Below are positions 22,130 to 32,981 of a DNA stretch of 64,000 nucleotides, piece after piece. Where the stretch lies: the NCBI GenBank assembly GCA_951799445.1, contig OX637295.1, positions 24,800,001 to 24,864,000 of the forward strand. Direction: 5' to 3'. This DNA is from Pseudisothecium myosuroides. Taxonomy: Eukaryota > Streptophyta > Bryopsida > Hypnales > Lembophyllaceae. The notes beneath the pieces were generated by a model, which was given only the letters and a program-made list of their open reading frames with translations, had not been told where the DNA came from and made no database searches. The stretch's first letter is position 1, and each line of letters starts with the position of its first letter. The translations under genes were made by a program, and so were the position numbers.

Positions 22130-24230
22130 TTGCCAGACATTTTTAAAACGAAACCATTCCATGGGAGGGCCCGTTCCATTCCCAATTTTTTTTACTTCAC
22201 GTGAATTAGAATTTTGCAATGGGCAAGAAGTGAATAATTATAGTGGTGGAATCTAAATCCTAAGAGGAATTCCAACTTCCACGATAGAATTTTATGCATG
22301 CATGTATGAACCATCCATGACATTTTTAAAATGAAGCCATTTCATGGCAGGGCCCAATATTTTTATTCCCCATTTTTTTTAATTCATGTTAAGATGGATT
22401 TTTCAACGGGCAAGAAGTAAAAATAGTGGTGGAATCTAAATCCTGAGAGCAATTCCAACTTCCACGATAGAATTTTATGCATGCATGTATGAACCGTCCA
22501 TGACATTTTGAAAATGAAGCCATTCCATGGCAGGGCCCGTTTCATTCCCAATTTTTTTTACTTCACGTGAATTAGAATTTTGCAATGGGCAAGAAGCGAA
22601 TAATTATAGTGGTGGAATCTAAATCCTAAGAGGAATTCCAACTTCCACGATAGAATTTTATGCATGCATGTATGAACCATCCATGACATTTTTAAAATGA
22701 AGCCATTTCATGGCAGGGCCCAATATTTTTATTCCCCATTTTTTTTAATTCACGTTAAGATGGATTTTTCAACGGGCAAGAAGTAAAAATAGTGGTGGAA
22801 TCTAAATCCTGAGAGCAATTCCAACTTCCACGATAGAATTTTATGCATGCATGTATGAACCATCCATGACATTTTTAAAATGAAGCCATTCCATGGCAGG
22901 GCCCGTTTCATTCCCAATTTTTTTTACTTCACGTGAATTAGAATTTTGCAATGGACAAAAAGCGAATAATTATAGTGGTGGAATCTAAATCCTAAGAGCA
23001 ATTCCAACTTCCACGATAGAATTTTATGCATGCATGTATGAACCATCCATGACATTTTGAAAATGAAGCCATTCCATGGCAGGGCCCGTTTCATTGATTT
23101 CCCAATTTTTTTTACTTCACGTGAATTAGAATTTTGCAATGGGCAAGAAGTGAATAATTATAGTGGTGGAATCTAAATCATAAGAGCAATTCCAACTTCC
23201 ACAATAGAATTTTATGCATGCATGTATGAACCATCCATGACGTTTTGAAAATGAAGCCATTCCATGGCAGGGCTTGACTGTTTCATTCCCGATTCTTTTT
23301 TCTTCACGTGAATTAGAATTTTGCAATGGGCAAGAAGTGAATAATTATAGTGGTGGAATCTAAATCATAAGAGCAATTCCAACTTCCACAATAGAATTTT
23401 ATGCATGCATGTATGAACCATCCATGACGTTTTGAAAATGAAGCCATTCCATGGCAGGGCTTGACTGTTTCATTCCCGATTTTTTTTTCTTCACGTGAAT
23501 TAGAATTTTGCAATGGGCAAGAAGTGAATAATTATAGTGGTGGAATCTAAATCATAAGAGCAATTCCAACTTCCACAATAGAATTTTATGCATGCATGTA
23601 TGAACCATCCATGACGTTTTGAAAATGAAGCCATTCCATGGCAGGGCCCGTTTCATTGATTTCCCAATTTTTTTTTCTTCACGTGAATTAGAATTTTGCA
23701 ATGGGCAAGAAGTGAATAATTATAGTGGTGGAATCTAAATCATAAGAGCAATTCCAACTTCCACAATAGAATTTTATGCATGCATGTATGAACCATCCAT
23801 GACGTTTTGAAAATGAAGCCATTCCATGGCAGGGCTTGACTGTTTCATTCCCGATTCTTTTTTCTTCACGTGAATTAGAATTTTGCAAGGGGCAAGAAGT
23901 GAATATAGTGGTGGAATCTAAATCCTGAGAGCAATTCCAACTTTCACAATAGAATTTTATGCATGCACGTGTGAAATTCCATGACATTTTTAAAATGAAG
24001 CCATAGTTCAATGGCAGGGCCCGTTTCATTCCCAATTTTTTTATTTTCATGTGAATTAGAATTTTTCAACGGGCAAGACTAGAAAATAGTGGTGGAATTT
24101 AAGGTTGGAGCAATTACATTTTTCTAAATCAAATTTTATGCATGCATATATGAAATTTCATGACTTTTTAAATATTATTTAAGCCGTTTCAAGCCATCAC
24201 GCATTTCATTCCCGATTTTTTGTTTCACAT
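22130..24230. repeat. Tandem array, about 11 units of about 185 bp
   Basis: Each unit contains ATTTTATGCATGCATGTATG, CCATTCCATGGCAGGGC, TTCACGTGAATTAGAATTTTG and TAGTGGTGGAATCTAAATC. The ATGCATGCATGTATG landmark recurs at steps of about 180-187 bp from about 22297 to 24136. Two higher-order variants alternate at the left (CCCGTTCCATTCCC versus CCCAATATTTTTATTCC), and the units around 23140-23880 are nearly identical. The edges are degenerate. Short open frames within it are a by-product of the repeat. Confidence 0.85.
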
Positions 24231-24535
24231 CGGTGGAGATTGTTCAAATAACAATAACAAATAACAATATTACGTACATCGTTGTCAAATAATGATGTAG
24301 ATGTATACCACGTTCGATCATTTCAAAAATCCAGATGAAGATTGCATGACCTACAATATCCTCATGAATGACATGATTCCAGGTTTAAGCATTCATCACC
24401 CGTCAAAGTGCATTAACAAATTTGAAAGCATTTAACTCATTAAATCATTCAGACTGAGATTTAAAATACAAAATAAATAAATGGTTTAGTTTGTTCTTTG
24501 TTCCATCATGATTGCACATCCAAAGTCCTTCACAA

Positions 24536-24686
24536 GGGGCTTTTTTGCGTTTCCCTCTCTCACTTTCCCCTATGTAAACAACAATCTTATGACTTTTCAT
24601 TGTATCAACGGATTGTGACACAAGGAGAAGTCATGGATTGTCGTTTACGCAGGAAAAAATGAGAGAGGGAAACGCAAAAAAGCCCC
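24536..24686. mobile_element. Foldback MITE of 151 bp
   Basis: Perfect 27-bp inverted arms at 24536-24562 (starting GGGGCTTTTTTGCGTTTCCC) and 24660-24686 around a 97-bp interior. No target duplication is obvious. The size and structure are those of a small MITE or an RNA-hairpin source. Confidence 0.65.
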
Positions 24687-24939
24687 TGGTGCTTTATTTA
24701 AAAATTCGTAGATGAAATAAAAATTGTGTCAATCATTGTTTAATCTGTAAAGTCCCATATTAAACCATAGGATGTTGTACTACATAACAAGAATTATATA
24801 TGAAATCAATCTGTTAACTGACATTTTTAATTAGCAATATTGAGTTAGATTGAATTTTAAGTTTATATGTTCCCAGTCTGAGATGACGTAAACTTAATTG
24901 AGGAAAAAATTGGAAACAAATAATCAGCGTCATTTTCAT

Positions 24940-25165
24940 TTTTCATAATACCCTAAACCCTAAAAGCCGTAAACCATGAACTGCAGACCCTGAAAACGTT
25001 AATGTAAAGCGCTGCCACTGTATACCCTAAATCCTATTAAACCCTGAAACCCTGAACCCTGAAACCAAGAACCATGACCTTGAAACCGTGAACACTACAC
25101 TACAATATGTACCCTAAATCCTATGACCGTGGACTGTAGACCCTATGACTGTGGACCCTAGACTC
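24940..25165. repeat. Degenerate telomere-like (CCCTAAA-type) tract
   Basis: Repeated CCCTAAACCCTAAA, ACCCTAAATCCTA, AACCCTGAAACCCTGAACC and similar phrases run for about 220 bp. They resemble a decayed interstitial copy of the plant telomere repeat. It does not code. Confidence 0.45.
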
Positions 25166-25169
25166 TAAG

Positions 25170-26500
25170 ATTGCATTCATTGGAATAGAAAATAACAAAT
25201 ATGAACATTTGGGAGTTCAAACTTTTTGTTGATTCTTTTTGTAAGTGAGGTGTTCCACATGTTTCAGGTGCTCAAGCTTTTGGGTTCACGAGATTTGGTA
25301 CAGTTCGTTTCTGTAGGATACGTATAATCAGGTCGTGTAGGGGAAGAATTCCGAGTATTGATCGGGGAAGCGTGTGACATTTTGTCAAGTGAAAGTCTTC
25401 AGAGTTTGATCCGCTTTGGTCAAAGCATCATTGACTCCTAGAAAATGGTGCAACGATACCATCCTTGAATGCGGCGAATTTCAAAATGTCAGTGAAGAAT
25501 CGGAATTTCAGTGAAGCCTGGATTTGCGAAGTTCCAGTCAGAAAGTCAAGAGCCCCACGCCCTCCCTCCTTGTAGTCGGAGATGCGTGGAATTCGAGAAT
25601 GCAATCAACTTCCGAAGTGAAGGACCGCACGTACCCCCCAGCCATTGTTGATTGTGGCACGGCATTCAAGAACGCATCCAACATTCGAAATCAAGGATCG
25701 CTTGGTGATTTCAAAATTCGCGGCGGGAATTCAGAGCTGAAGAATTCGAACCAGCCACCTGGTTCATAACCCGAAAAGAACCTGGAGCTTGCTCTTTTTG
25801 TCTGCACACGTGAACAAGCGGAGCAGGCTGCGGAATGGCGAGTGGGTGTCTGCCGGCGTTGGCGACAGAGTGGGCGTGGAGGCGCACAAAATTTTGACCG
25901 AGCCAGTTGCTGCAAGGTAAGAATGCATCCCTTGCAAGTGTTATGCGATTTTGAATGTTGAGGATTTTGTAGTCAAATTGACGCCACTGCACTCTGTCAC
26001 AAACTGAGGATGTCGTAGATTGAAAGTGAAACGGAGTCTGCGATAATTTTCTTCGCGCATTGTACTCATTTTGCGAAAACTCACGTGCTTAAGGGATCAC
26101 CATGCTGTGGTGACATCGAGGTTCCTTTTGAATTGCGGGACGGCACTGCCCTGAGGGCAAGTTGATATGAGAACCTTGTACGTGGATGACAACCGGTCAG
26201 AACGTCTTCACAAAGTAGTGAAATTAGGTTGCGTTAGGAATTAGGCGAACTTACATGAGGAAAACCCAGCCATCAAATTCAACTACTTCTAAGAACGTTT
26301 CTTATTGTACCCATGGAGGTTCAGGAGTCTGAATTACAACAAAATCCACTTTAAAAGTAGAGAATTTTTGTACAGTAACTGAGAATAGTTACAGAGTGTT
26401 GAATGTCATGAAACCAGTGACAGGAAACCTAATTTCACGATCTTCTGTAGATACGTTAGTCTACGACAGTAGAATACGTGTATATATCCAACATACGTAA
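25170..26500. other. Non-coding stretch upstream of the transposase gene
   Basis: GC content rises in 25340-26060, but no frame looks like a protein and no homology is recognised. It could hold distal promoter or leader sequence of the plus-strand gene. Confidence 0.3.
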
Positions 26501-26501
26501 G

Positions 26502-27183
26502 CATCGTGGGATCCCACGATCTCCGCTTATTGAGCGTGGGCGAGACCTCTCAGTCTTCGAGTATAGAGATATCGCGGTCTGGTAGTCGAGGGATGTTCTA
26601 TAATTTCGTCGTGGGATCCCACGATTGATTGAACCTTGGCTGTGGCCTTCCTGGTGTACGTCTAGGTGCCTTACTTTTCGATGACCGTCATACTCCTCGT
26701 CGATCTTGTATAAGCATCGTGGGATCTCACGATCACATTCTCGGTTGGCACCAGGTTTTCCTACTCGGGGGGGTTCACAAACACTCTTCCGGAATTTACA
26801 GGATACCGAACTCGTGGGATCCCACGATTGATTGATAATATGTCGGGGACTCATCAAAGAGATTCAGTTTGACCCAGTACTTCATTTATATTTCTGTAGC
26901 GGTCTATGTGATCCCTTAGGAGGATCTTGGAATACCGCGATCTCTGGTTTAAGTGATTAAGCGCCAACAGTGTCGTGGGATCCCACGATATACTGAACGT
27001 TCTTTGGTTAATGTCTTCTAAACTTCTGCGACGTTTTCCTGGATGCCTTGGCTTCTTCCCAGTGGTTCTGGGACGGCCTTCTTGAGATCGCACTATCGCG
27101 TCTGGGCTTTCGAACTTCTTGTTGACAGTAACTAGATTCACTTGTTCATGTTGCGTTGCCGTGTGATCGTGAGTTCCCACGAC
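26502..27183 (+). promoter_or_regulatory. Upstream palindrome cluster of the transposase-like gene
   Basis: Six palindromes (26502, 26608, 26715, 26811, 26972, 27165) lie in the 840 bp before the ATG at 27344. The first four are spaced about 96-107 bp apart. The placement suggests an operator or binding-site cluster for a protein acting on this gene or on the element end; that is inference. The apparent open frames on the minus strand here are produced by the palindromes themselves. Confidence 0.5.
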
Positions 27184-27343
27184 TGTACAGACGTTGATGC
27201 TTCTGTCCTTCATGTCGTGAGGTTACAATGCCATGAATGCAGCGCTCTTCTGTAGACATGCCTAACTCCTTGAATGTATGATGTACAGGTATTACGGATC
27301 ATTTTAATCTCGTCCACGGGATTCGATAGAGCTCACTCTGACA

Positions 27344-30300
27344 ATGGATTCATTCTGTGAGTTTGCTGCTGACGCGATAGTTCCGTATGTGGACGGAACG
27401 CATGTAGAGGGTGAATCACAGGATTCCACCGGTGGATGTAAAGCGTTTGTGAATGGTGATTGGGTTAAGCTGTTTGTTCCTGGATTCGGTGAAGTTGGAT
27501 CAGGAATCGTTAAAGAGGTTCGTCCCCAGGGTCAGTGGCTGGGTGTGCCCATACCTGTTGAGCCTTGGATTTACATTCTGGTGCGACCTCATTCTGTCAA
27601 ATTAAAATTCCAGGATTTGAAATGCTTTCCTTGTCAGAGGGGTATGAACACATTAGAGGATGTTCAAGAGAATGTAGTGTTGTGGAGAGCCGCCGACGTT
27701 GTTAGAGCGTCGGGGGATCCCCCGATGGATCCATGTCCGTATATTCGTCAAGGAGCCTGGTTTGGACTTGATGTGCATCGGAAGGACGCCGACGGACTCC
27801 TCGTTTCCTCGGGTCGTATCATTTGCTGGAGTCCGGAGGATCATTTCCAAGAGGAGACACTTGGTGAAGGTTTCATAGGTGTGACAGTCCTCGATGTTTT
27901 TGTGGGTGACACCGAAGCCATAATGTCTCACGACAGGTGGCCAATTTCGGAGTGCTGGTTTTCTAACGGTCGTTCGTTGAAGGAGACAGTGGATCATTTT
28001 GCCGCCATTCCCGATATGGACGACCCTCTCGCTTACCTCGGAGGTAGAATGAAAGCACCATACCGGTTTATAGTTCGCAAACCCAATCTGGAACTGAAGG
28101 AATCGCAGTACTCCCGCAAAACGGCAGACGAGGAGATTCGGAAAGTCAGCTCGGAGAAGTGCTGCAGACGTCTGTGTTGTCAGCATTATAACCAGGAGTT
28201 CACGCTGTTAGTAAGGCAGAAGTACTACTTGAAGTCGTTTGACGAGCGCCGTGAATATGGGATTGGAGTGGGAGGACAACTACACGAAAGGTACGGGGAG
28301 CGGAAGCGGAAATACGTCACGCTAGAGGGAGTTGATGTTTGTGGCAAGGCGTGGCACATAATTCACGGCATCCCGAAGTCCACTTACCACAGTTACATCG
28401 AGATGTACAACGACGGCGTCGTATCAGGGACGCACGGAAACAAAGGGGTTAAGCGCCCACGGGCTCGGACTGTTCAGGTCGCTGGGACTATGAAAGCCAT
28501 TATTGACGAGAATGCTGATCAAATGCCCCGTCAAATGCGCGGCATCGGGAACGGGCGAACGGACACTCTAAAATTCCTTCCTCCCGGAAGAAATTGGAAA
28601 CAAGTCCGAGCAGACGCCAACGAGGTAGTGCCCCTTATCTCCTGTCACTGCTTTATTGATCGTGAGATCTCCCGACAAGATCAATGATCGTGAGATATCA
28701 CGATCACTGTTCTGGTGCATTGCTTGTCATTTGCATTCCTTCCCCTTCGCTCGTACCGATGCTTAAGCGTACCAATTCTGGATGTGCAGTTGAATGCCGA
28801 CTACGGTCTGCCGCCCGTGAGCCAGTCGACTATTAGTAGACTCAAGCGGAAGAACTTCAACAACGTCTCCATTAAGCTTGTCGGAAGTTCGTTTGCAAAA
28901 TGTACTACGTGCGACGACCTACAGCAGTTTATTCTGAAGTCTCCGAAAGGAAGCCCCGAGTACATGGAGTTCGTGAAGCAGCGGACTCATCATCTGAATC
29001 ACCAAGCTTCTTGCCGTCGTTTGTATGCGTCTTGGCGTGAGGAATCCAAACGAGATCCTCGAAGAATTTTATGTATAATTCACGACAAGATGGATACATC
29101 CAAGACGGCTCTACCCAGACTTCGGGTGACAACGAAGGCCACGGCTGGTTTGGGGCAGCTTCCGATGAGCGTTACTGGAATGGTAGCTCATGGCCATGGT
29201 GACGGTGCTTACGCCCATTATGCTCCATCTTGTTGGCCGGCGGACTCCAACTTCACCATTTCGTCTTTGGCGAGGTTGTTGCGCCGGCTGGAGGGTCCAC
29301 CTATTCGAGAGGCAGGCGACCTCTTTCCATATCCGCTGGCTAACTCATTGTTCGAGGCACTGCTTAGAGGAAAGTCTAGATGTATGGACAGCCTAACCCT
29401 CACCGAACCTGGAGCTCGGGTCGGAAGTACCCCTCTTCCTGAAAATTTATATCTTCAGCTTGACAACTCTGCCAAGGATAACAGGAACAAATATCTGATG
29501 GCGTTCTTATCCTTGCTCACTGCATGAGGTGTCTTCAAGGAAATTCAGGTTGGATTTCTACTAGTCGGACACACTCACGAGGACATCGATGCATATTTCA
29601 GCCACCTTTCCAAGGCCCTGAAGACCAAGAACACTTTTGTTGTTGCTGACCTCATGAAAGCCTTCATGAAGTCCCAAGAACTGTCATTTATGCCGGAGTT
29701 CATACAGGAGGTGGGGGATTTCAAGTCGTTCGTGGAGGGTTACCAATGCGATCGCGGGGAAAAATTAATTGGATTGGGGGAGATGCACCTGTTCAAGTTC
29801 TACGTGGACACTAATGGGGTCCCCGTCATGAACTTCAAAAGGTCAGCAGTTGATTCGAACTGGTTGCCGTCGAAGAAACCTTCTGAACGCATTTGGAAGA
29901 CAGACAGCAATGGTCGGCCCATGCTCCCTCACGGCTGTCCAAAGCCTGTTCCGTTTAAGCCCATGTGGGGCAGCGAGGTTCCGATACCGCATGGAAATCA
30001 AGAGAAGGCAAGGGATGCGGCGCGGAAAGCTACCTTGAACAAGGGTTTCATGCTGTTAGGACTCGAGAAATACATTCAATACTGGCAATACGGTATTTCT
30101 AGATGCGAGGGATTTGCAACTGCGTTCGGTCCATACGTGGATTACTGGAAGTGTGTTCTCGATGAGCTGAAGGAACCATTACCCGAGTGTCCTCCGGAGT
30201 TGGTGGAAGGCTTCTGGCCACAACACAATTGGAGGGTGGCGCGTAATGGAGTCCCTCGCCCAGGATCGACGGTGAATCCCATGGATGTGATTCCGGAGGA

Positions 30301-30727
30301 AGAAGAGGAGCCGGAGCCTTACTGCGGCCTTGCAAATGAAGCGCCAAGGGAAAGCTTTAATCCATGGCTAGACATACAACCAGGCTGTTGGATACTTGTC
30401 AGACCGGAAGTCCCGGAATCATGTGCTGTTTGGCAGGGAAGAGCATTGTCTACTGTATGTAGAGTGGAAGGAGATGTGAATAACGGGAAGTTCTTGCTTC
30501 AGTACTGGCGACCCGATAACTCCGAAACGAGTCTGGAATTGCTTTATCGGAATTGCTGGTACGGTAAATGGGTCGTTGAAAAAAGTCCCCCCACCTGGGT
30601 GGACGCGGGTGCTGCAGTGTATGCAAATTGGTCCAGGAGAGTGGATCAAAAATCACGGACGATTCCTCAGAAGAGTAGGGAGGCTACCTTAGTGAATTTG
30701 AATCGGGCAAACGTGGTGGACCCATGA
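27344..30727 (+). pseudogene. DUF7869-like DDE transposase gene with in-frame stop
   Basis: Exon 1 is 27344-28624 (ATG to GAG|GTAGTG). Exon 2 starts at 28790 after GATGTGCAG, in phase, and runs to the TGA at 30725-30727. Three acidic motifs are in order and suitably spaced for an RNase H-like DDE fold: CIIHDKMDTSK, LQLDNSAKDN and VGHTHEDIDAYF, as in the plant and animal DUF7869 family. Upstream are a cysteine/histidine patch (EKCCRRLCCQHYNQEF) and barrel-like N-terminal segments (GDWVKLFVPGFGEVG). The C-terminal part (CWILVRPEVPESC, LLQYWRPDNSE) resembles a chromo- or BAH-type barrel. TGA at 29525-29527 falls between the second and third acidic motifs, and the frame continues open for 400 codons, so this copy is disabled. 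The intron holds two palindromes and exon 1 holds one (27708), translated SGDPP. Confidence 0.7.
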
Positions 30728-32159
30728 TTGAGTGCCTAGTACGGGGTCGCTACTGCCATCGTGGGAACTCCCGACGCACTGTGTCGGTCGTCGCGGCAAT
30801 CGTGAGATGTCACGATGCATTCTGCGGGGCGCGACTGCCATCGTGATATCGCACGACACATTCTACATCCAGTAAGCACAGCCGCAAGTGGGGGTTTCAA
30901 AGTACAATCCGTTGAGTCAGTAGGACTGTTCTTCGATTAGTTTTTCAGAGCTGCTTTTTGTGACTTGTATATGTAAAATAAATCTGTATGAATATATTAA
31001 TATGTTTATGATTTTTATTCTTTGCGTGCGGCACGGAGGCAATGACTTGATAGCAGAAGCGCGGGATGTCTTTCTTCCTCTCATCTCCTGAAATGGAAGT
31101 GGTTTATGTTTGTGTCCGGAACAGAATACATTGCTCGGGTCACACATGCACTCAAATGAGTCTGAATAATGCATTTATTTTCTCTCACAGTTACACTGTT
31201 GGAATTCTAGTCTTCTAGGTTTTGCATCTTCACAATTATATAGCGGACATTCAACCAAGTACGAATTTTACTATTTTTTGCAGTGAAAGAACCTTGATGT
31301 TCTTTACACAAACTGAAACTACTGTCATTATTTCGGATGGAATATTATGTTTACTTAGCCATTATTCATCTTCAGATGTATGTTGAACGTCTGAGCACCT
31401 GTGACTCAGTGGTCTACAGTTCTTCAAATGTCACTGTGAGTAAGTTACTGTGATATGCCTTTGTCACTTCGTCATATTTGACTACCTTAGCTCCACTATG
31501 TTAGCAGTCCGTCGGGAGATCTCCCGGTGAATCCTAGAACCGGACTCCTTATTCCTAAGAGCAATTGCTCATTTGGTAATTGTCAACTGATGTTTGAATT
31601 TCAAATCCACTTGTGTGTACTTCCTTTGAACTCTCGGGATACCATATATCTTTGAAAGAATCGCCCCCCTCGTGCCTTATTGTGAATCATTCTTGATGAA
31701 CTCAGATATCACTTGCACTTTAGCACAGGAATCAAGCTGTACCCCACTTCGACACCAAGATTGTCAGTGAAGCCGACTCATATTCTACACCCCTGTCAGG
31801 GGATCTCCCGATAGAATTATGTGAAGATCAGCGCTCACTGAGGGATTAATATGGGATGGGGGCCATATTTGCAACAAGTGGTGGTCATCGGGGGATCTCT
31901 CGATAGGTTCTGAGACTTCAGTTGTGCTGTAAATTGGATGCCTAAACTACAAAAACCCGGTCCACAGATCTCCCAATACAATCATGTGAACTCTACCACG
32001 GATCCGCTATGTTACAACTACACGATTTCTTTCATTTCCAAGCACATGAAGCACTCCCCGACATACTTGTGGGTGTTGAATTGGATGCATGCAAAGCGTT
32101 CCTATTTCAAGAGATCTCCAGATCCATAGAAAAACATCAGGGGATTTCACCGCCTCTTT
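30728..32159. other. Right subterminal region with seven palindromes
   Basis: No gene is seen. Three palindromes sit in a tight cluster just after the stop (30757, 30798, 30839, steps of 41 bp); four more lie at 31511-31978. It contains the probable 3' end of the transposase gene (AATAAA-like sequence near 30976). Confidence 0.4.
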
Positions 32160-32187
32160 ACTTCTGGACTATTGAAAGTCCAGAAGT
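32160..32187. repeat. Perfect hairpin overlapping the right terminal repeat
   Basis: ACTTCTGGACT at 32160-32170 and AGTCCAGAAGT at 32177-32187 pair perfectly around a 6-base loop. The second arm is part of the right terminal inverted repeat, so the terminus is partly duplicated in inverted form. The left end has only a looser version (TTCTGGACTTTG at about 10147-10158). Confidence 0.7.
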
Positions 32188-32202
32188 AGTTAAATATGGC
32201 AT
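32179..32202 (-). repeat. Right terminal inverted repeat of the 22-kb element
   Basis: Reverse complement of 10111-10134 over all 24 bases, followed by AAAA. Together with the left repeat it sets the element length at 22,092 bp. Confidence 0.8.
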
Positions 32203-32440
32203 AAAAGTTATGAAGGAACAAAGTTTTGTTCTAAAAGCGTTTCTTTCACAGAGGTACATAACTGATTTTGGAGATGTACACACACTAAAGATGGCGCTTT
32301 AAGGTCAGTGGCGCATTTGGGATCTAATATATTACTTCAAAGTGCAAAATCACCTGTATAAGTGTATTGTCAGCACAACCAATTGCTGCAGAAGAGCATT
32401 CATGTTTCATGAATGGGTGTCAATAACTTTGTAGGCTTTA

Positions 32441-32981
32441 TTAACCCCTAAATGTCCAGAGCCTTCTCTAGAAATCATTAAAAAATGCTAGTTGGAAGAA
32501 TATTTTGGAAGTAATATACAAATAAAAGTGTAGACTTTGAGTTGTAGATTCCATTTGTACGGTTAGGTTCACTAATGCTGTCACCAATAATTCTTTTATA
32601 AATTTTGAAAGGAAAATTTCAAAATCCCTTCTAAATTCAATTAAAAGCAAAATATTGTCATTATTTGAATAAAATTTGTTGGAATGGATTTGAAATGAGG
32701 TTTTCTTGACTTGGTGATTTTTAGATTTTTGTGTTCTTTAAATTTATGACCATATTTTTGCGAATCCAGTTTTGAACTAGAGACAATGCAATTTTGGCTT
32801 AATCAACCACTTGATATACTTCCACATTTGCAATTTTAGAAAAATATGTACTCTACTAACACCAAATCCAACCATTAGATAGGACAAAAACTTGGTAAAG
32901 TATCTCCACAAATGAAGATGAAACTTGAGTTTCAATCTGTTTGTTGTCCAAAAATTGAACATCACAACACTTAGGAGTTAA
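32441..32981. mobile_element. Short TTAA-type element, third subfamily
   Basis: A 541-bp segment starting TTAACCCCTAAATGTCCA and ending ACACTTAGGAGTTAA. The termini are imperfect relatives of the A and B families but the interior is different. No coding potential. Confidence 0.5.

Larger units (their letters stand above)
10171..31978. repeat. About 40 dispersed copies of an 18-22 bp palindrome
   Basis: The consensus is (A/G)TCGTGGGATCCCACGA(C/T). Half-sites vary as TCGTGGGAT, TCGGGGGAT, TCGTGAGAT or TCGGGAGAT, and centres as GATC or GATATC. Starts: 10171, 11136, 11487, 11695, 12208; in coding exons 13730, 13836, 13945, 14053; in an intron 16569, 16626, 16742, 16808, 16869; in intron 1 of the minus gene 18376, 18461, 18634, 18726, 18821, 18912, 18987, 19031; upstream of the plus gene 26502, 26608, 26715, 26811, 26972, 27165; in its exon 27708; in its intron 28658, 28686; downstream 30757, 30798, 30839, 31511, 31794, 31886, 31960. 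Degenerate forms lie at 10255 and 13266. Spacing is irregular, often 85-110 bp within clusters. Size and dyad symmetry suggest a site for a dimeric DNA-binding protein. Confidence 0.9.
10111..32202. mobile_element. 22.1-kb TIR element with DDE transposase, ParB-like/FCP1-like gene and dispersed palindromes
   Basis: Perfect 24-bp inverted repeats (starting ATGCCATATTTAACTACTTC) close the region at 10111-10134 and 32179-32202. Each is flanked on the outside by AAAA, a possible but weak 4-bp target duplication. Inside are two coding blocks pointing away from a non-coding centre: a minus-strand multi-domain gene (12254-19441) and a plus-strand transposase-like gene (27344-30727). About 40 copies of one palindrome occur from 10171 to 31978, and none were seen outside. 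The coding parts are visibly richer in GC than the flanking host DNA. The transposase has DUF7869-like DDE motifs. I saw no polymerase, helicase or reverse transcriptase, which argues against Maverick, Helitron or retroelement origin. In-frame stops in both genes suggest this copy is inactive. Confidence 0.75.

Noticed and set aside
22924..24050. Repeated 66-120 residue minus-strand frames
   Set aside because: They are the 185-bp tandem unit translated; identical frames recur only because the DNA repeats.
26456..27213. Minus-strand frames upstream of the transposase
   Set aside because: Their recurring SWDPT and RGIPR peptides come from the palindromes read in different frames; no domain and no splice support.
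10171..31978. CRISPR-like array
   Set aside because: The repeats are dyad-symmetric, irregularly spaced over 22 kb, and lie in exons, introns and promoters of a plant genome; there are no regular spacers or cas genes.
10111..32202. Endogenous giant virus or Maverick/Polinton
   Set aside because: No DNA polymerase B, capsid, ATPase or integrase motifs were seen; genes have plant-type introns and a DDE transposase-like protein.
10111..32202. TTAA target duplication for the 22-kb element
   Set aside because: TTAA does occur inside both ends, but the inverted repeat continues nine bases beyond it on each side, so the true end is likely farther out.
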